Assembly (NCBI RefSeq): GCF_016583785.1
Contig: NZ_NRRU01000048.1
Coordinates: 1-41,919, forward strand
From: Rubrivivax gelatinosus
GTDB lineage: Bacteria; Pseudomonadota; Gammaproteobacteria; Burkholderiales; Burkholderiaceae_C
Direction: 5' to 3'
DNA length: 41,919 bases
The position numbers and the translations under genes were made by a program. This document shows positions 23,529-32,478 of the stretch, in pieces. The notes below the pieces were generated by a model, which saw only the letters and a list, made by a program, of their open reading frames with translations, made no database searches and was not told the origin of the DNA. Each line of letters starts with the position of its first letter. Positions within the stretch are counted from its first letter, which is position 1.

Positions 23529-24512
23529 GTGACCGCTGTACCGTACTCCCGCATCACCGGCACCGGTGGCTACCTGCCGCCGCGCCGCATCTCCAACGAC
23601 GACTTCGTCGCCCTGCTGGGTGCGCGCGGCATCGAGACCAGCGACAGCTGGATCGTCGAGCGCACCGGCATCCGCGCGCGCCACTTCGTCGACGACGGCG
23701 TCAACTCCAGCGACCTGGCGCTGCAGGCTGCGCGCCGCGCGCTCGAGGCCGCCGGCCGCCCGGCCGAGGACGTCGACCTGATCATCGTCGCGACCTCGAC
23801 ACCCGACATGGTGTTCCCGTCGACCGCGACCATCCTGCAGGCCAAGCTCGGCGTGCACGGCTGCCCGGCCTTCGACGTGCAGGCGGTGTGCGCGGGCTTC
23901 GTCTACGCGCTGACGGTGGCCGACGCGATGATCCGCGCCGGCAGCGCGCGCTGCGCGCTCGTCGTCGGCGCCGAGGTGTTCTCGCGCCTGCTCGACTTCG
24001 ACGACCGAACGACCTGCGTGCTCTTCGGCGACGGCGCCGGCGCCGTAGTTCTGGAGGCGAGCGAGGAGCCGGGCATCGTCGCCACCGAGTTGCACGCCGA
24101 CGGCCGCCACAGCGGCATCCTGTGCGTGCCGGGCACGGTCGCGGGCGGCCAGGTGCTGGGCCAGCCGCTGCTGCGCATGGACGGGCAGGCGGTGTTCAAG
24201 CTCGCCGTCGGCGTGCTCGACCAGGCCGCGCGCGCCGTGCTGGCCAAGGCCGGCCGCAGCGAGGCCGACATCGACTGGCTGATCCCGCATCAGGCCAACA
24301 TCCGCATCATGAATGGCACCGCGCGCAAGCTGAAGCTGGCGCCCGAGCGGCTCGTCGTCACCGTCGACGAGCACGGCAACACGTCGGCGGCCTCGGTGCC
24401 GCTGGCGCTGGACGTCGCGGTGCGCAGCGGCCGCGTGCAGCGCGGCGACACCGTGCTGCTCGAGGGCGTCGGCGGCGGTTTCACCTGGGGCGCGGTGCTG
24501 CTCGACTTCTGA
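23529..24512 (+). CDS. fabH: beta-ketoacyl-ACP synthase III
   Basis: This is the initiating condensing enzyme of fatty-acid synthesis (acetyl-CoA plus malonyl-ACP), 327 residues from GTG 23529. The catalytic triad is visible: Cys121 in [13 protein letters not shown], His254 in [10 protein letters not shown] and Asn284 in [29 protein letters not shown] at the N-terminus and [13 protein letters not shown] are typical. The GTG sits 4 nt after the plsX stop, so the genes are coupled. Normal length with no oddity. Confidence 0.96.
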   Translation: MTAVPYSRITGTGGYLPPRRISNDDFVALLGARGIETSDSWIVERTGIRARHFVDDGVNSSDLALQAARRALEAAGRPAEDVDLIIVATSTPDMVFPSTATILQAKLGVHGCPAFDVQAVCAGFVYALTVADAMIRAGSARCALVVGAEVFSRLLDFDDRTTCVLFGDGAGAVVLEASEEPGIVATELHADGRHSGILCVPGTVAGGQVLGQPLLRMDGQAVFKLAVGVLDQAARAVLAKAGRSEADIDWLIPHQANIRIMNGTARKLKLAPERLVVTVDEHGNTSAASVPLALDVAVRSGRVQRGDTVLLEGVGGGFTWGAVLLDF

Positions 24513-24552
24513 GCCGCCCGCCACACGGTCCGACGACAGGAGACACCACATC

Positions 24553-25491
24553 ATGGCTGAGTTCGCATTCGTCTTTCCCGGACAGGGATCGCAGTCCGTC
24601 GGCATGCTCGACGCCTGGGGCGATCACCCCGCCGTGCGCGCGACGCTGGAGGAGGCTTCGGCCGCCGCCGGCCTCGACGTCGCCGCGCTGATCCACGCCG
24701 GCCCGAAGGAAGCGCTGGACCTCACCGTCAACACGCAGATGGTGATGCTGGTGGCCGGCATCGCCAACTACCGCGCCTGGCTCGCCGAAGGCGGAGCCGT
24801 GCCGGCCGCGGTGGCCGGGCATTCGCTGGGCGAATACAGCGCGCTCGTGGCCGCCGGCGCGCTGACGCTGGCTGACGCGGTGCCGCTGGTGCGTTTCCGT
24901 GCCCAGGCGATGCAGGAAGCGGTGCCGGTCGGTGCCGGCGCGATGGTCGCGGTGCTGGGGCTGGACGGCGACGTCGTGCGCCGCTGCTGCGAGCAGGCCG
25001 CGCGCGACGCCTGCGAGGTCGTCTCCGCCGCCAACTTCAACGACCCGAAGCAGACCGTCATCGCTGGCAGCAAGGCCGCGGTCGAGCTGGCGGCGCAGGC
25101 GCTGAAGGCCGCCGGTGCCAAGCGCACGCTGGCGCTGCCGGTGTCGGCGCCGTTCCATTCGGCGCTGATGAAGCCGGCGGCCGAGCGACTGAAGGACAAG
25201 CTCGCGGGCACGCCGATCGCCACCCCGGCCATCGCCGTGATCAACAACATCGACGTCGCCGTCGAGACCGACCCGGACCGCATCCGCGACGCGCTCTACC
25301 GCCAGGCCTTCGGCCCGGTGCGCTGGGCCGAGGTGGTGCAGGCGCTGCGCGCGCGCGGCTGCGGCGCCGTCATCGAGTGCGGCCCGGGCAAGGTGCTGGC
25401 CGGCCTGGTGCGCCGCATCGACGCCGAGATCCCGTCGACCACCATCCTCGACCCGCAATCATTGGCTGCCGCCAAGGACCTTCTGCAATGA
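24553..25491 (+). CDS. fabD: malonyl CoA-acyl carrier protein transacylase
   Basis: FabD loads malonyl groups from CoA onto ACP. The 312-residue protein has FVFPGQGSQSVGML at the start, the nucleophile Ser91 in AGHSLGEYSALVAAG, and the active-site His202 in PVSAPFHSALMKPAA. The C-terminal ECGPGKVLAGLVRR is also characteristic. An AGGAG element precedes the ATG by about ten bases. The stop overlaps the fabG start by 4 nt (ATGA). Confidence 0.97.
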   Translation: MAEFAFVFPGQGSQSVGMLDAWGDHPAVRATLEEASAAAGLDVAALIHAGPKEALDLTVNTQMVMLVAGIANYRAWLAEGGAVPAAVAGHSLGEYSALVAAGALTLADAVPLVRFRAQAMQEAVPVGAGAMVAVLGLDGDVVRRCCEQAARDACEVVSAANFNDPKQTVIAGSKAAVELAAQALKAAGAKRTLALPVSAPFHSALMKPAAERLKDKLAGTPIATPAIAVINNIDVAVETDPDRIRDALYRQAFGPVRWAEVVQALRARGCGAVIECGPGKVLAGLVRRIDAEIPSTTILDPQSLAAAKDLLQ

Positions 25492-26219
25492 GCGACCCGC
25501 AACGCATCGCCCTCGTCACCGGCGCCTCGCGCGGCATCGGCCGCGCCATCGCCGCGGCGCTGGCGGCCGATGGCCTGCGCGTCATCGGCACCGCCACCAC
25601 CGAAGCCGGCGCCGCCGCCATCGCCGAGGCGCTGCCGGGTGTGCAGGGCAGGGTGCTGAACGTCACCGACGCCGCTTCCACCGACGCGTTGCTGGATGCC
25701 GTCGTCAAGGAACACGGCGGCCTGCACGTGCTCGTCAACAACGCCGGCATCACCCGCGACACGCTGGCGATGCGCATGAAGGACGAGGACTGGGACGCGG
25801 TGCTGGACACCAACCTGAAGGCGGTGTTCCGCCTCAGCCGCGGCGTGCTGCGCCCGATGATGAAGCAGCGCTGGGGCCGCATCGTCAACATCACCTCGGT
25901 CGTCGGCGCCTCCGGCAATGCCGGCCAGGCCAACTACGCTGCCGCCAAGGCCGGCGTCGCCGGGCTGACGCGCGCGCTGGCGCGCGAACTCGGCAGCCGC
26001 AACATCACCGTCAATTGCGTCGCCCCCGGGTTCATCGCCACCGACATGACCGACACTCTGCCCGAAGCGCAGAAGACGGCGCTGCTGGCGCAGATCCCGC
26101 TGGGCCGCCTGGGTGCCGCCGAGGAGGTGGCGCACGCGGTCTCTTTCCTGTGCAGCGAGAAGGCCGGTTACGTCACCGGCACCGAGCTGCATGTCAACGG
26201 CGGCATGTACATGGCCTGA
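25488..26219 (+). CDS. fabG: 3-oxoacyl-ACP reductase
   Basis: FabG is the NADPH-dependent reductase of the elongation cycle. This 243-residue short-chain dehydrogenase has the cofactor loop [12 protein letters not shown] (residues 11-22), [14 protein letters not shown], and the catalytic Ser137, Tyr150 and Lys154 (YAAAK). [11 protein letters not shown] and the C-terminal [15 protein letters not shown] close the family pattern. ATG 25488 overlaps the fabD stop by 4 nt. Confidence 0.97.
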   Translation: MSDPQRIALVTGASRGIGRAIAAALAADGLRVIGTATTEAGAAAIAEALPGVQGRVLNVTDAASTDALLDAVVKEHGGLHVLVNNAGITRDTLAMRMKDEDWDAVLDTNLKAVFRLSRGVLRPMMKQRWGRIVNITSVVGASGNAGQANYAAAKAGVAGLTRALARELGSRNITVNCVAPGFIATDMTDTLPEAQKTALLAQIPLGRLGAAEEVAHAVSFLCSEKAGYVTGTELHVNGGMYMA

Positions 26220-26263
26220 TCGGCCGCCGCCGTTCGTCAAAAAACCCGGCCTTGCCCCGCCGG

Positions 26264-26269
26264 TAGAAT
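26264..26269 (+). promoter_or_regulatory. probable -10 element (TAGAAT) upstream of acpP
   Basis: TAGAAT in the 88-nt fabG-acpP gap would start transcription near 26276, about 32 nt before the ATG. acpP commonly has its own strong promoter because the product is abundant. The -35 region is not convincing. Confidence 0.42.
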
Positions 26270-26307
26270 CGTGGGCTGTTTACCGATACCCCCCTCCTGG
26301 AGGAGTC

Positions 26308-26547
26308 ATGAGCGATATTGAAGCCCGTGTCAAGAAGATCATCGCCGAGCAGCTCGGCGTGCCCGAGTCCGACGTCACCAACGAGAAGGCATTCGTCGCC
26401 GACCTCGGCGCCGACTCGCTCGACACGGTGGAACTGGTGATGGCGCTCGAAGACGAGTTCGGCATCGAGATCCCCGACGAGGAAGCCGAGAAGATCACCA
26501 CGGTGCAGCTCGCGATCGACTACGCGGTCGCGCACCAGAAGGCCTGA
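26308..26547 (+). CDS. acpP: acyl carrier protein
   Basis: This is the 79-residue acidic carrier protein of fatty-acid synthesis. The phosphopantetheine attachment site is Ser37 in [13 protein letters not shown], modified by holo-ACP synthase (acpS is in this window at 39.1 kb). Residues [18 protein letters not shown] and the C-terminal [14 protein letters not shown] are canonical. A very strong ribosome-binding site, TGGAGGAG (26299-26306 region), precedes the ATG. Part of it can fold into a CTCC-TGGA-GGAG mini-hairpin. fabF starts 7 nt after the stop. Confidence 0.98.
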   Translation: MSDIEARVKKIIAEQLGVPESDVTNEKAFVADLGADSLDTVELVMALEDEFGIEIPDEEAEKITTVQLAIDYAVAHQKA

Positions 26548-26554
26548 TCAGCGC

Positions 26555-27799
26555 ATGAGCAGGCGCAGAGTCGTCGTCACCGGCCTCGGGCTGATCAGCC
26601 CGGTCGGCAACACGGTGGCCGAAGGCTGGGCGAACATCGTCGCCGGCAGGAGCGGCATCGGACAGATCACGAAGTTCGATGCCTCCGCGTTCGCCTGCCG
26701 CATCGCCGGCGAGGTGAAGGGTTTCAACGTCGAGGAGTACATCCCGGCGAAGGAAGCCCGGCACATGGACACCTTCATCCACTACGGCATGGCCGCCGCG
26801 ATCCAGGCGGTGCAGGATGCCGGGCTGCCGCCGGGCAGCGAGCTGGGTGAGGCCGCGGCAGAACGCATCGGCGTGATCGTCGGCTCGGGCATCGGCGGCC
26901 TGCCGATGATCGAGCAGACCCAGGCCGAATACGGGGAGCGCGGCCCGCGCCGCATCTCGCCGTTCTTCGTGCCGTCCTCGATCATCAACATGATCTCGGG
27001 GCACGTCTCGATCCGCTTCGGCTACACCGGCCCCAACCTGTCGATCGTGACCGCCTGCACCACCGGGCTGCACTGCATCGGCGAAGCCGGCCGGCTGATC
27101 GAATACGGCGATGCCGACGTGATGATCGCCGGCGGTGCCGAGTCGACCGTCTCGCCGCTGGGCATCGGCGGTTTCGCTTCCGCGCGTGCACTGTCGACCC
27201 GCAACGACGACCCGCAGGCCGCGTCCCGCCCCTGGGACAAGGACCGCGACGGTTTCGTGCTGGGCGAAGGTGCCGGCGTGCTCGTGCTCGAGGAGTACGA
27301 ACACGCGAAGAAGCGCGGCGCCAAGATCTACGCCGAGCTTGCCGGCTTCGGCATGGGTGCCGACGCGTACCACATGACCGCGCCCAACGTCGACGGCCCC
27401 AAGCGCTCGATGCGGGCGGCGCTGCGCAACGCCGGCGTCAACGCCGACGAGGTGCAGTACCTGAACGCGCACGGCACCTCGACGCCGCTGGGCGACTTGA
27501 ACGAGACCAACGCGATCAAGCTGGCCTTCGGCGACGCCGCGCGCAAGCTGGTCGTGAACTCGACGAAGTCGATGACCGGCCACCTGCTCGGTGGTGCCGG
27601 CGGCATCGAGTCGCTGTTCACGGTGCTGGCGCTGCATCACCAGGTCTCGCCGCCGACCATCAACCTGACGACGCCCGATCCGGAGTGCGATCTCGACTAC
27701 TGCGCCAATACCGCGCGGGAGATGAAGATCGACATCGCGGTGAAGAACAACTTCGGGTTCGGCGGCACCAACGGCACGCTGGTGTTCCGCCGCGCGTGA
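26555..27799 (+). CDS. fabF: beta-ketoacyl-ACP synthase II
   Basis: This is the main elongating condensing enzyme, 414 residues. The active site is complete: Cys168 in [16 protein letters not shown], His306 in [12 protein letters not shown] and His343 in [13 protein letters not shown]. The N-terminal [18 protein letters not shown] and C-terminal [14 protein letters not shown] are typical of KASII. It starts 7 nt after acpP and ends the fatty-acid cluster. Eight bases later the small gene preceding rpoE begins. Confidence 0.97.
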   Translation: MSRRRVVVTGLGLISPVGNTVAEGWANIVAGRSGIGQITKFDASAFACRIAGEVKGFNVEEYIPAKEARHMDTFIHYGMAAAIQAVQDAGLPPGSELGEAAAERIGVIVGSGIGGLPMIEQTQAEYGERGPRRISPFFVPSSIINMISGHVSIRFGYTGPNLSIVTACTTGLHCIGEAGRLIEYGDADVMIAGGAESTVSPLGIGGFASARALSTRNDDPQAASRPWDKDRDGFVLGEGAGVLVLEEYEHAKKRGAKIYAELAGFGMGADAYHMTAPNVDGPKRSMRAALRNAGVNADEVQYLNAHGTSTPLGDLNETNAIKLAFGDAARKLVVNSTKSMTGHLLGGAGGIESLFTVLALHHQVSPPTINLTTPDPECDLDYCANTAREMKIDIAVKNNFGFGGTNGTLVFRRA

Positions 27800-27806
27800 C
27801 GAACGC

Positions 27807-28259
27807 GTGCGCCATCCGCCGCCGGTCGCCCTGACCTGCTCGGGTGGCGCGCTCTGGCGCGTCGCCCGCAGCGCCCTGGCCGCCGTGGCGGGGGCCTCGG
27901 CCGCCGCGTGGGCGAGCGGCCATCTCGGCACCGGTTCGCCCTCGCTGCTGTTCACGCTGGCGGCCGGGCTCGTCGCCGGCCTGGCCGGCTGGCGCCTGGC
28001 GCGGCCGCGGCCGGCCGAACTGCGCTGGGACGGCAGCAACTGGAGCGTCGACGCGGTCGACGGCGCGCTGGACGTGATGCTCGACCTCGGCGGCTGGCTG
28101 CTGCTGCGACTGCGCCCGGCGCAGGGCGCTGGGCGCTGGCTCGCCGTCTCGGCCGCCGAGGCCGGCCCCCGGCTGCACCCGCTGCGGGCGGCGCTATATT
28201 GGCCTGCCGCAACTCGCGAGCAGCCGCCTCCCGCCGCGCCGGGACCTTGCGCCCCATGA
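27807..28259 (+). CDS. small membrane protein of unknown function (YgfX-like architecture)
   Basis: The predicted product has 150 residues from GTG 27807. Two hydrophobic segments (about residues 18-38 and 45-62) are separated by a short turn. A soluble tail follows containing AELRWDGSNWSVD, LDLGGWLLLRLR and GRWLAVSAAEAGPRLHPLRAALYWP. The two-helix plus Trp/Gly-rich tail layout resembles YgfX/CptA proteins, and the tail aligns loosely with their LRWxGxxW...LRLR...WL pattern. That is a weak, unaided comparison. The stop overlaps rpoE as ATGA, and a TATATT -10-like element for rpoE lies inside the gene at 28195-28200. Coupling to rpoE hints at an envelope role; function not assigned. Confidence 0.65.
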   Translation: MRHPPPVALTCSGGALWRVARSALAAVAGASAAAWASGHLGTGSPSLLFTLAAGLVAGLAGWRLARPRPAELRWDGSNWSVDAVDGALDVMLDLGGWLLLRLRPAQGAGRWLAVSAAEAGPRLHPLRAALYWPAATREQPPPAAPGPCAP

Positions 28260-28864
28260 CCGATGCCGACGCCGACGCCCTGCTCGTCGATCGCGCCAAG
28301 CGCGGCGAGGTGCGCGCCTTCGAGATGCTGGTCGTCAAGTACCAGCGCCGCCTCGAGCGTCTGATCGGCCGCATGGTGCGCGACGATGCGCTGGTGCAGG
28401 ACATCGCGCAGGAAAGCTTCATCCGCGCCTACCGCGCGCTGCCGCAGTTCCGCGGCGAGAGCGCCTTCTACACCTGGCTTTACCGCATCGCCGTCAACAC
28501 CGCGAAGAAGGCACTCGTGGAATTGCGCCGCGATCCCCTGGTCATGGAGGGCTCGCTGGCATCGCACGACGATGGTGATGAAACTTCGCGTGTCGAAAAC
28601 GAACTAAGCGATGGCGCGACGCCCGAGGCCCTGCTGGCCAGCCGGGAGATCGCCACTGCCGTGAACGCGGCGATCGAGGCCTTGTCGGAGGATCTCCGGC
28701 AGGCCATCACGCTGCGCGAGATCGAAGGCCTGAGCTACGAAGAGATTGCCGACGTGATGAACTGCCCCATCGGGACCGTGCGCTCGCGCATCTTCCGGGC
28801 GCGCGAAGCCATCGCCGCCCGTTTGCGCCCGCTGCTGGACACCCGAGAAGGCGAACGCTGGTGA
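28256..28864 (+). CDS. rpoE: RNA polymerase sigma factor RpoE (sigma-E/AlgU type)
   Basis: This extracytoplasmic-function sigma factor of 202 residues directs the envelope-stress response. Region 2 spans about residues 20-90 (FEMLVVKYQRRLERLIGRMV, DIAQESFIRAYRALPQFRG, FYTWLYRIAVNTAKK). Region 4 spans about residues 135-190 (LREIEGLSYEEIADVMNCPI, GTVRSRIFRARE). LRRDPLVMEGSL is a family-typical linker start. The ATG overlaps the preceding small gene's stop by 4 nt. The next genes are its anti-sigma factor, the RseB co-regulator and a DegP protease, the classical rpoE/mucABD operon order. Confidence 0.96.
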   Translation: MTDADADALLVDRAKRGEVRAFEMLVVKYQRRLERLIGRMVRDDALVQDIAQESFIRAYRALPQFRGESAFYTWLYRIAVNTAKKALVELRRDPLVMEGSLASHDDGDETSRVENELSDGATPEALLASREIATAVNAAIEALSEDLRQAITLREIEGLSYEEIADVMNCPIGTVRSRIFRAREAIAARLRPLLDTREGERW

Positions 28865-28906
28865 CCCGGCCCACGCCAACCTGCGACGAACCACACATCT
28901 GACCCG

Positions 28907-29563
28907 ATGAACCCGAACCGCACCAGCGCCACGCCTCCCGCGGAAAGCAACGCGTCCCTGCTGTCGGCGCTAGCCGACGGCGACCCCGCTGCGGTGGACG
29001 AGGCCTGCAGCCTGTGGCGCGACGACGCCCAGGCGCGCCAGACCTGGCATGCCTACCAGCTGATCGGCGACGTGATGCGCTCGGAGGACCTGGCGAACAG
29101 CGCGGCCCACGACGCCGCCTTCCTCGCCAGACTGCGCACCCGGCTCGCCGACGAGCCGGTGGTGCTGGCGCCTCAGCCGCTGCCGACGGCCACGCCGGTC
29201 GCGGCAGCCGCGGTGACGGCCACGGTCCTGCGCCGGCGCAACGCCTGGCTCGCGCCGGCGGCGGTCGCGGCCGGGTTCGTCGCGGTGGCCGGTGTCGTCG
29301 TCGTCACCCGCATGTCCTCGCCGCCGCCCGGCGGCGCGGTGCTGGCCGACGCGCCGGCGGCCAAACCGGGCCTCAGCCTGGCGACCACCGGCACCGCGGC
29401 GCCGCAGGCACTGGTCGTCGAAGGCCGGCTGATCCGCGACGCGCGCCTGGACAGCTACCTGCGTGCCCACCGCGACGCGCTCGCCGGCGGCCCGGCGGCG
29501 CTGCCCGGTGGCGTGCCGCGCAACGTCGAGGTGATGGCCCCGGCCTACGCCGCTTCGCGCTGA
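28907..29563 (+). CDS. rseA: anti-sigma-E factor RseA/MucA
   Basis: This 218-residue single-pass inner-membrane protein would hold RpoE inactive until regulated proteolysis. The cytoplasmic N-terminus carries the RseA sigma-binding pattern (LLSALADGDPAAVDEACSLW and ARQTWHAYQLIGDVMRSED). The transmembrane helix is at about residues 113-134. The periplasmic tail ends LDSYLRAHRDALAGGPAALP, similar to the conserved end of betaproteobacterial RseA proteins. It lies 42 nt after rpoE. Confidence 0.9.
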   Translation: MNPNRTSATPPAESNASLLSALADGDPAAVDEACSLWRDDAQARQTWHAYQLIGDVMRSEDLANSAAHDAAFLARLRTRLADEPVVLAPQPLPTATPVAAAAVTATVLRRRNAWLAPAAVAAGFVAVAGVVVVTRMSSPPPGGAVLADAPAAKPGLSLATTGTAAPQALVVEGRLIRDARLDSYLRAHRDALAGGPAALPGGVPRNVEVMAPAYAASR

Positions 29564-29572
29564 CGACAGCCG

Positions 29573-30556
29573 ATGTTTCCCGTCGTCCGGCGCTGGCTGC
29601 CGCTTGCCTCGATCGTTTCCCTGCTCGCCCCGTTCGCCTTCGTCTCGGCCGTCGCTGCGCCTGACGCACGCGCCTGGCTGACGCGCATCCACAGCGCGGC
29701 CTACGAACGCAACTACCAGGGCACGCTGGTCTTCAGCTCCAGCGGCGTGATGTCGAGTTCGCGCATCGCGCACTTCGCCGTCGGCGATCAGTCCTACGAG
29801 CGCGTGGAGGCACTCGACGGCCGCCAGCAGCGCATCTACCGCATCAACGACGCGGTGCACACGCTGTGGCCGCAGGCCGGTGTCGCCGTCGTCGAGAACC
29901 GCCCGGCGATGGCGCAGCTGCCGGCCTCCAAACGCAGCGTCGACCCGCGTGCGCTCGATTTCTACGATGCCCGGCTCGAAGGCGTGGAACGCATCGCCGG
30001 CCGCGACGCCCAGGTGCTGCTGCTGCAGCCCAAGGACGGCTGGCGTTATGCCCAGCGCCTGTGGGCCGACAAGGCCACCGGCCTGATGCTGCGTGCCGAC
30101 ATCGTCGGCACCGACCGCCGCGTGCTCGAGTCGACCGCGTTCTCCGAGGTCGAACTCGGCATCCGGCCGCAGCCCGAAAGCGTGACCCAGCCGCTGCGCA
30201 AGCTCGACGGCTACCGCATCGTGCGCGCCCAGCAGAAGACGACCCAGCTCGAAGCCGAAGGCTGGACGCTGGGGCATCCGGTGCCGGGTTTCCGCCTGGT
30301 CGGCGCCGTCAAGCGGCCGCTGGACACCGGCAGCGACGAGCAGGTGCTGCAGGCCGTCTTCAGCGACGGGCTGACGCACGTCTCGCTGTTCGTCGAGCCG
30401 GTCGAGTCGCGCCGCGACTACGCCGACCTGTTCGGCCAGGTCGGCGCCACCGGCACGCTGCGCCAGCGCCGCGGCCTGCACTGGGTCACGGTGATGGGCG
30501 ACGTGCCGCCGGCAACGCTGAAAGCCTTCGCCGACGCGCTGCAGCGCCGCCATTGA
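29573..30556 (+). CDS. rseB: periplasmic sigma-E regulator RseB/MucB
   Basis: RseB binds RseA in the periplasm and protects it from cleavage, sensing lipid or LPS signals. The 327-residue protein has an N-terminal signal peptide cleaved near VSAVAAPDA (about residue 30). The MucB/RseB core follows: ARAWLTRIHSAAYERNYQG, SRIAHFAVGDQSYERVEALD, KDGWRYAQRLWADKATGLML. The C-terminal domain has WTLGHPVPGFRLVGAVKRP and VSLFVEPVE. It begins 9 nt after the rseA stop and precedes the DegP-type protease. Confidence 0.93.
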   Translation: MFPVVRRWLPLASIVSLLAPFAFVSAVAAPDARAWLTRIHSAAYERNYQGTLVFSSSGVMSSSRIAHFAVGDQSYERVEALDGRQQRIYRINDAVHTLWPQAGVAVVENRPAMAQLPASKRSVDPRALDFYDARLEGVERIAGRDAQVLLLQPKDGWRYAQRLWADKATGLMLRADIVGTDRRVLESTAFSEVELGIRPQPESVTQPLRKLDGYRIVRAQQKTTQLEAEGWTLGHPVPGFRLVGAVKRPLDTGSDEQVLQAVFSDGLTHVSLFVEPVESRRDYADLFGQVGATGTLRQRRGLHWVTVMGDVPPATLKAFADALQRRH

Positions 30557-30605
30557 CGCCCGCCGGCTCCGCCCGCCTCATTCGCCGCAACCTCCGCCCC
30601 AACGC

Positions 30606-32090
30606 ATGAACGACCGAACGATCTCCGCCGTTTCCGCCGCCGGCCGCCGCGTGCCGATGCTCGGTGCGCTCGCGCTCGCCGCCGCCGTGCTCTGTCCGGT
30701 TTTCGCCGAGGCCCAGGCCGCCCCGGCCGCGCCCGCGGCGCCACCGGCGCTGGTGCTGCCCGACTTCAGCGAGCTGGTCGAGCGTGTCGGCCCGGCCGTC
30801 GTCAACATCCGCACCACTGAACGGGTGCGCAGCCGCGGCGCCCAGGATCTGGACCCCGGCATCGAGGAGTTCCTGCGCCGCTTCGGCATCCCGCTGCCGA
30901 ACCGGCCGACGCCGCGCGGCGGCGACGACGAGGACTCGGCGCCGCAGACCCAGCCGCGCGGCGTCGGCTCGGGTTTCATCATCAGCGCCGACGGCTACGT
31001 GCTGACCAACGCCCACGTCGTCGACGGCGCCGAAGAGGTGGTGGTGACGCTGACCGACAAGCGCGAGCTGAAGGCGCGCATCGTCGGCGCCGACACCCGC
31101 ACCGACGTGGCGGTGGTGAAGATCGACGCCACCGGCCTGCCGGCGGTGAAGATCGGCGACGCCAGCCGGCTCAAGGTCGGCGAATGGGTGCTCGCGATCG
31201 GCTCGCCCTTCGGGCTGGACAACACCGTCACCGCCGGCATCGTCAGCGCCAAGCAGCGCGACACCGGCGACTACCTGAACTTCATCCAGACCGACGTCGC
31301 GATCAACCCCGGCAACTCGGGCGGCCCGCTGCTCAACCTGCGCGGCGAGGTCATCGGCATCAACTCGCAGATCTACAGCCGCTCGGGCGGCTTCATGGGC
31401 ATCAGCTTCGCGATCCCGATCGACGACGCGATCCGCGTGTCGGACCAGCTGCGCGCCACCGGCCGCGTCGTGCGCGGGCGCATCGGCGTGCAGATCGCGC
31501 CGGTGACGCAGGAGGTCGCCGACGCCATCGGCCTGGGCAAGGCCGCCGGCGCGCTGGTGCGCAACGTCGAGAAGGACAGCCCGGCAGAGAAGGCCGGCGT
31601 CGAAGCCGGCGACATCATCACCCGCGTCGACGGCAAGCCGGTCGAGCGCTCGGGCGAACTGCCGCGTCTGGTCGGTGCGATCAAGCCCGGCAGCAAGAGC
31701 ACGCTGACCGTTTTCCGGCGCGGTGCGACGCGCGAGCTGGCGGTGACCGTCGCCGAGTTCGCCGACGACCGCCCGGCGCGGGTTGCCCAGCCCGACGGTG
31801 CCGCGCCGGCGGCGAAGGCGGCACTCGGGCTGACCGTCACCGACCTGGGCGACGCGCAGAAGCGCCAGCTGGGCCTGCGCGGCGGCGTGCGTGTCGACGC
31901 CGTCGAAGGGGCGGCGGCCCGCGCCGGGCTGCGCCCGGGCGACGTCATCCTGTCGATCGACAACACCGAGATCACCGACGCCCGCCAGTTCCAGGCGCTG
32001 GCCAGCAAGGCCGAGAAGTCGCGTGCCGTCAGCGTGCTGGTGCGCCGCGGCGAGGGCGTCAACTACCTCGTGATCCGGCCCACGCGCTGA
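30606..32090 (+). CDS. degP: periplasmic serine protease DegP/MucD (Do/DegQ family)
   Basis: This is an HtrA-type protease-chaperone of 494 residues. A signal peptide runs to about residue 36 (LCPVFAEAQA). The trypsin-like domain has catalytic His137 (LTNAHVVDG), Asp167 (RTDVAVVK) and Ser238 (INPGNSGGPLL). Two PDZ domains lie at about residues 290-380 and 400-490 (PAEKAGVEAGDIITRVDG and AARAGLRPGDVILSIDN). Position after rseB makes it the mucD equivalent, degrading misfolded envelope proteins under sigma-E control. A large hairpin follows the stop. Confidence 0.95.
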   Translation: MNDRTISAVSAAGRRVPMLGALALAAAVLCPVFAEAQAAPAAPAAPPALVLPDFSELVERVGPAVVNIRTTERVRSRGAQDLDPGIEEFLRRFGIPLPNRPTPRGGDDEDSAPQTQPRGVGSGFIISADGYVLTNAHVVDGAEEVVVTLTDKRELKARIVGADTRTDVAVVKIDATGLPAVKIGDASRLKVGEWVLAIGSPFGLDNTVTAGIVSAKQRDTGDYLNFIQTDVAINPGNSGGPLLNLRGEVIGINSQIYSRSGGFMGISFAIPIDDAIRVSDQLRATGRVVRGRIGVQIAPVTQEVADAIGLGKAAGALVRNVEKDSPAEKAGVEAGDIITRVDGKPVERSGELPRLVGAIKPGSKSTLTVFRRGATRELAVTVAEFADDRPARVAQPDGAAPAAKAALGLTVTDLGDAQKRQLGLRGGVRVDAVEGAAARAGLRPGDVILSIDNTEITDARQFQALASKAEKSRAVSVLVRRGEGVNYLVIRPTR

Positions 32091-32095
32091 GCACC

Positions 32096-32138
32096 GCGAC
32101 CAGCCGGCCTCCCGCGACCGCGGGGCCCGGCTTGTCGC
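32096..32138 (+). terminator. hairpin after degP (possible transcription end, no T run)
   Basis: GCGACCAGCCGG (32096-32107) pairs with CCGGCTTGTCGC (32127-32138), 11 of 12 positions. An inner CCCGC/GCGGG stem lies in the loop. No U-rich tail follows, so termination would need Rho or the hairpin may protect the 3' end. Confidence 0.4.
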
Positions 32139-32381
32139 GCCTCAAAGACACGGAACGGTTCGCGACGTGAGGGCTTCCTCACATTCGGGTCGGCCAGACG
32201 GGAATTAGGGCGGCCAGGGTCTAGAATCCACCCCGTCTTGCACGGCGTTGATGCGCCCGGCCGCATGACGGCGCCGGCAGCCGGTGCCGACCACCCGGCG
32301 CAGGCGCTTCCTGTGGATAAGCTGTTGGTATGTTGGGCCGGTGACCGCCCTTGAAGCCCTGAAGGGTGCTCGGCCGGGGCC

Positions 32382-32408
32382 TTGCCGGCGGGCCCTTTTG
32401 GCTACAAT
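32382..32408 (+). promoter_or_regulatory. promoter candidate upstream of the lepA-leader RNA
   Basis: TTGCCG (32382-32387) and TACAAT (32403-32408) are separated by 15 nt, a short but tolerated spacer. The -10 matches TATAAT at five of six positions. A start at about 32413-32417 would coincide with the first base of the following stem-loop. Confidence 0.45.
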
Positions 32409-32412
32409 GGGT

Positions 32413-32478
32413 GCCCAACAAGCAGTTGCCATACGTTCTGTTGGAAGGCGCGTCACCTCTTGGACGTGCCTTTTTTTT
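32413..32478 (+). ncRNA. candidate small RNA or attenuated leader upstream of lepA
   Basis: The predicted transcript is about 65 nt. The first stem is CCAACA (32415-32420) with TGTTGG (32439-32444) around an 18-nt loop. The terminator stem starts at the very next base (32445). There is no open reading frame of note. It begins where the TACAAT promoter should start transcription and ends at the T run, 109 nt before lepA. It could be a free-standing small RNA or a premature-termination product of the lepA leader. I do not recognise it as a known RNA family. Confidence 0.4.
32445..32478 (+). terminator. Rho-independent terminator upstream of lepA
   Basis: AAGGCGCGTC (32445-32454) pairs with GACGTGCCTT (32463-32472) over all ten positions, one being G-U, across an 8-nt loop. 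Eight consecutive T's span 32471-32478. The structure is in the lepA direction and precedes that gene. Confidence 0.75.

Noticed and set aside
26495..28567. Open frame of 690 codons on the minus strand across fabF and the rpoE start
   Set aside because: It is the mirror of well-identified genes, with no motif, no ribosome-binding site and a composition typical of antisense reading of GC-rich codons.
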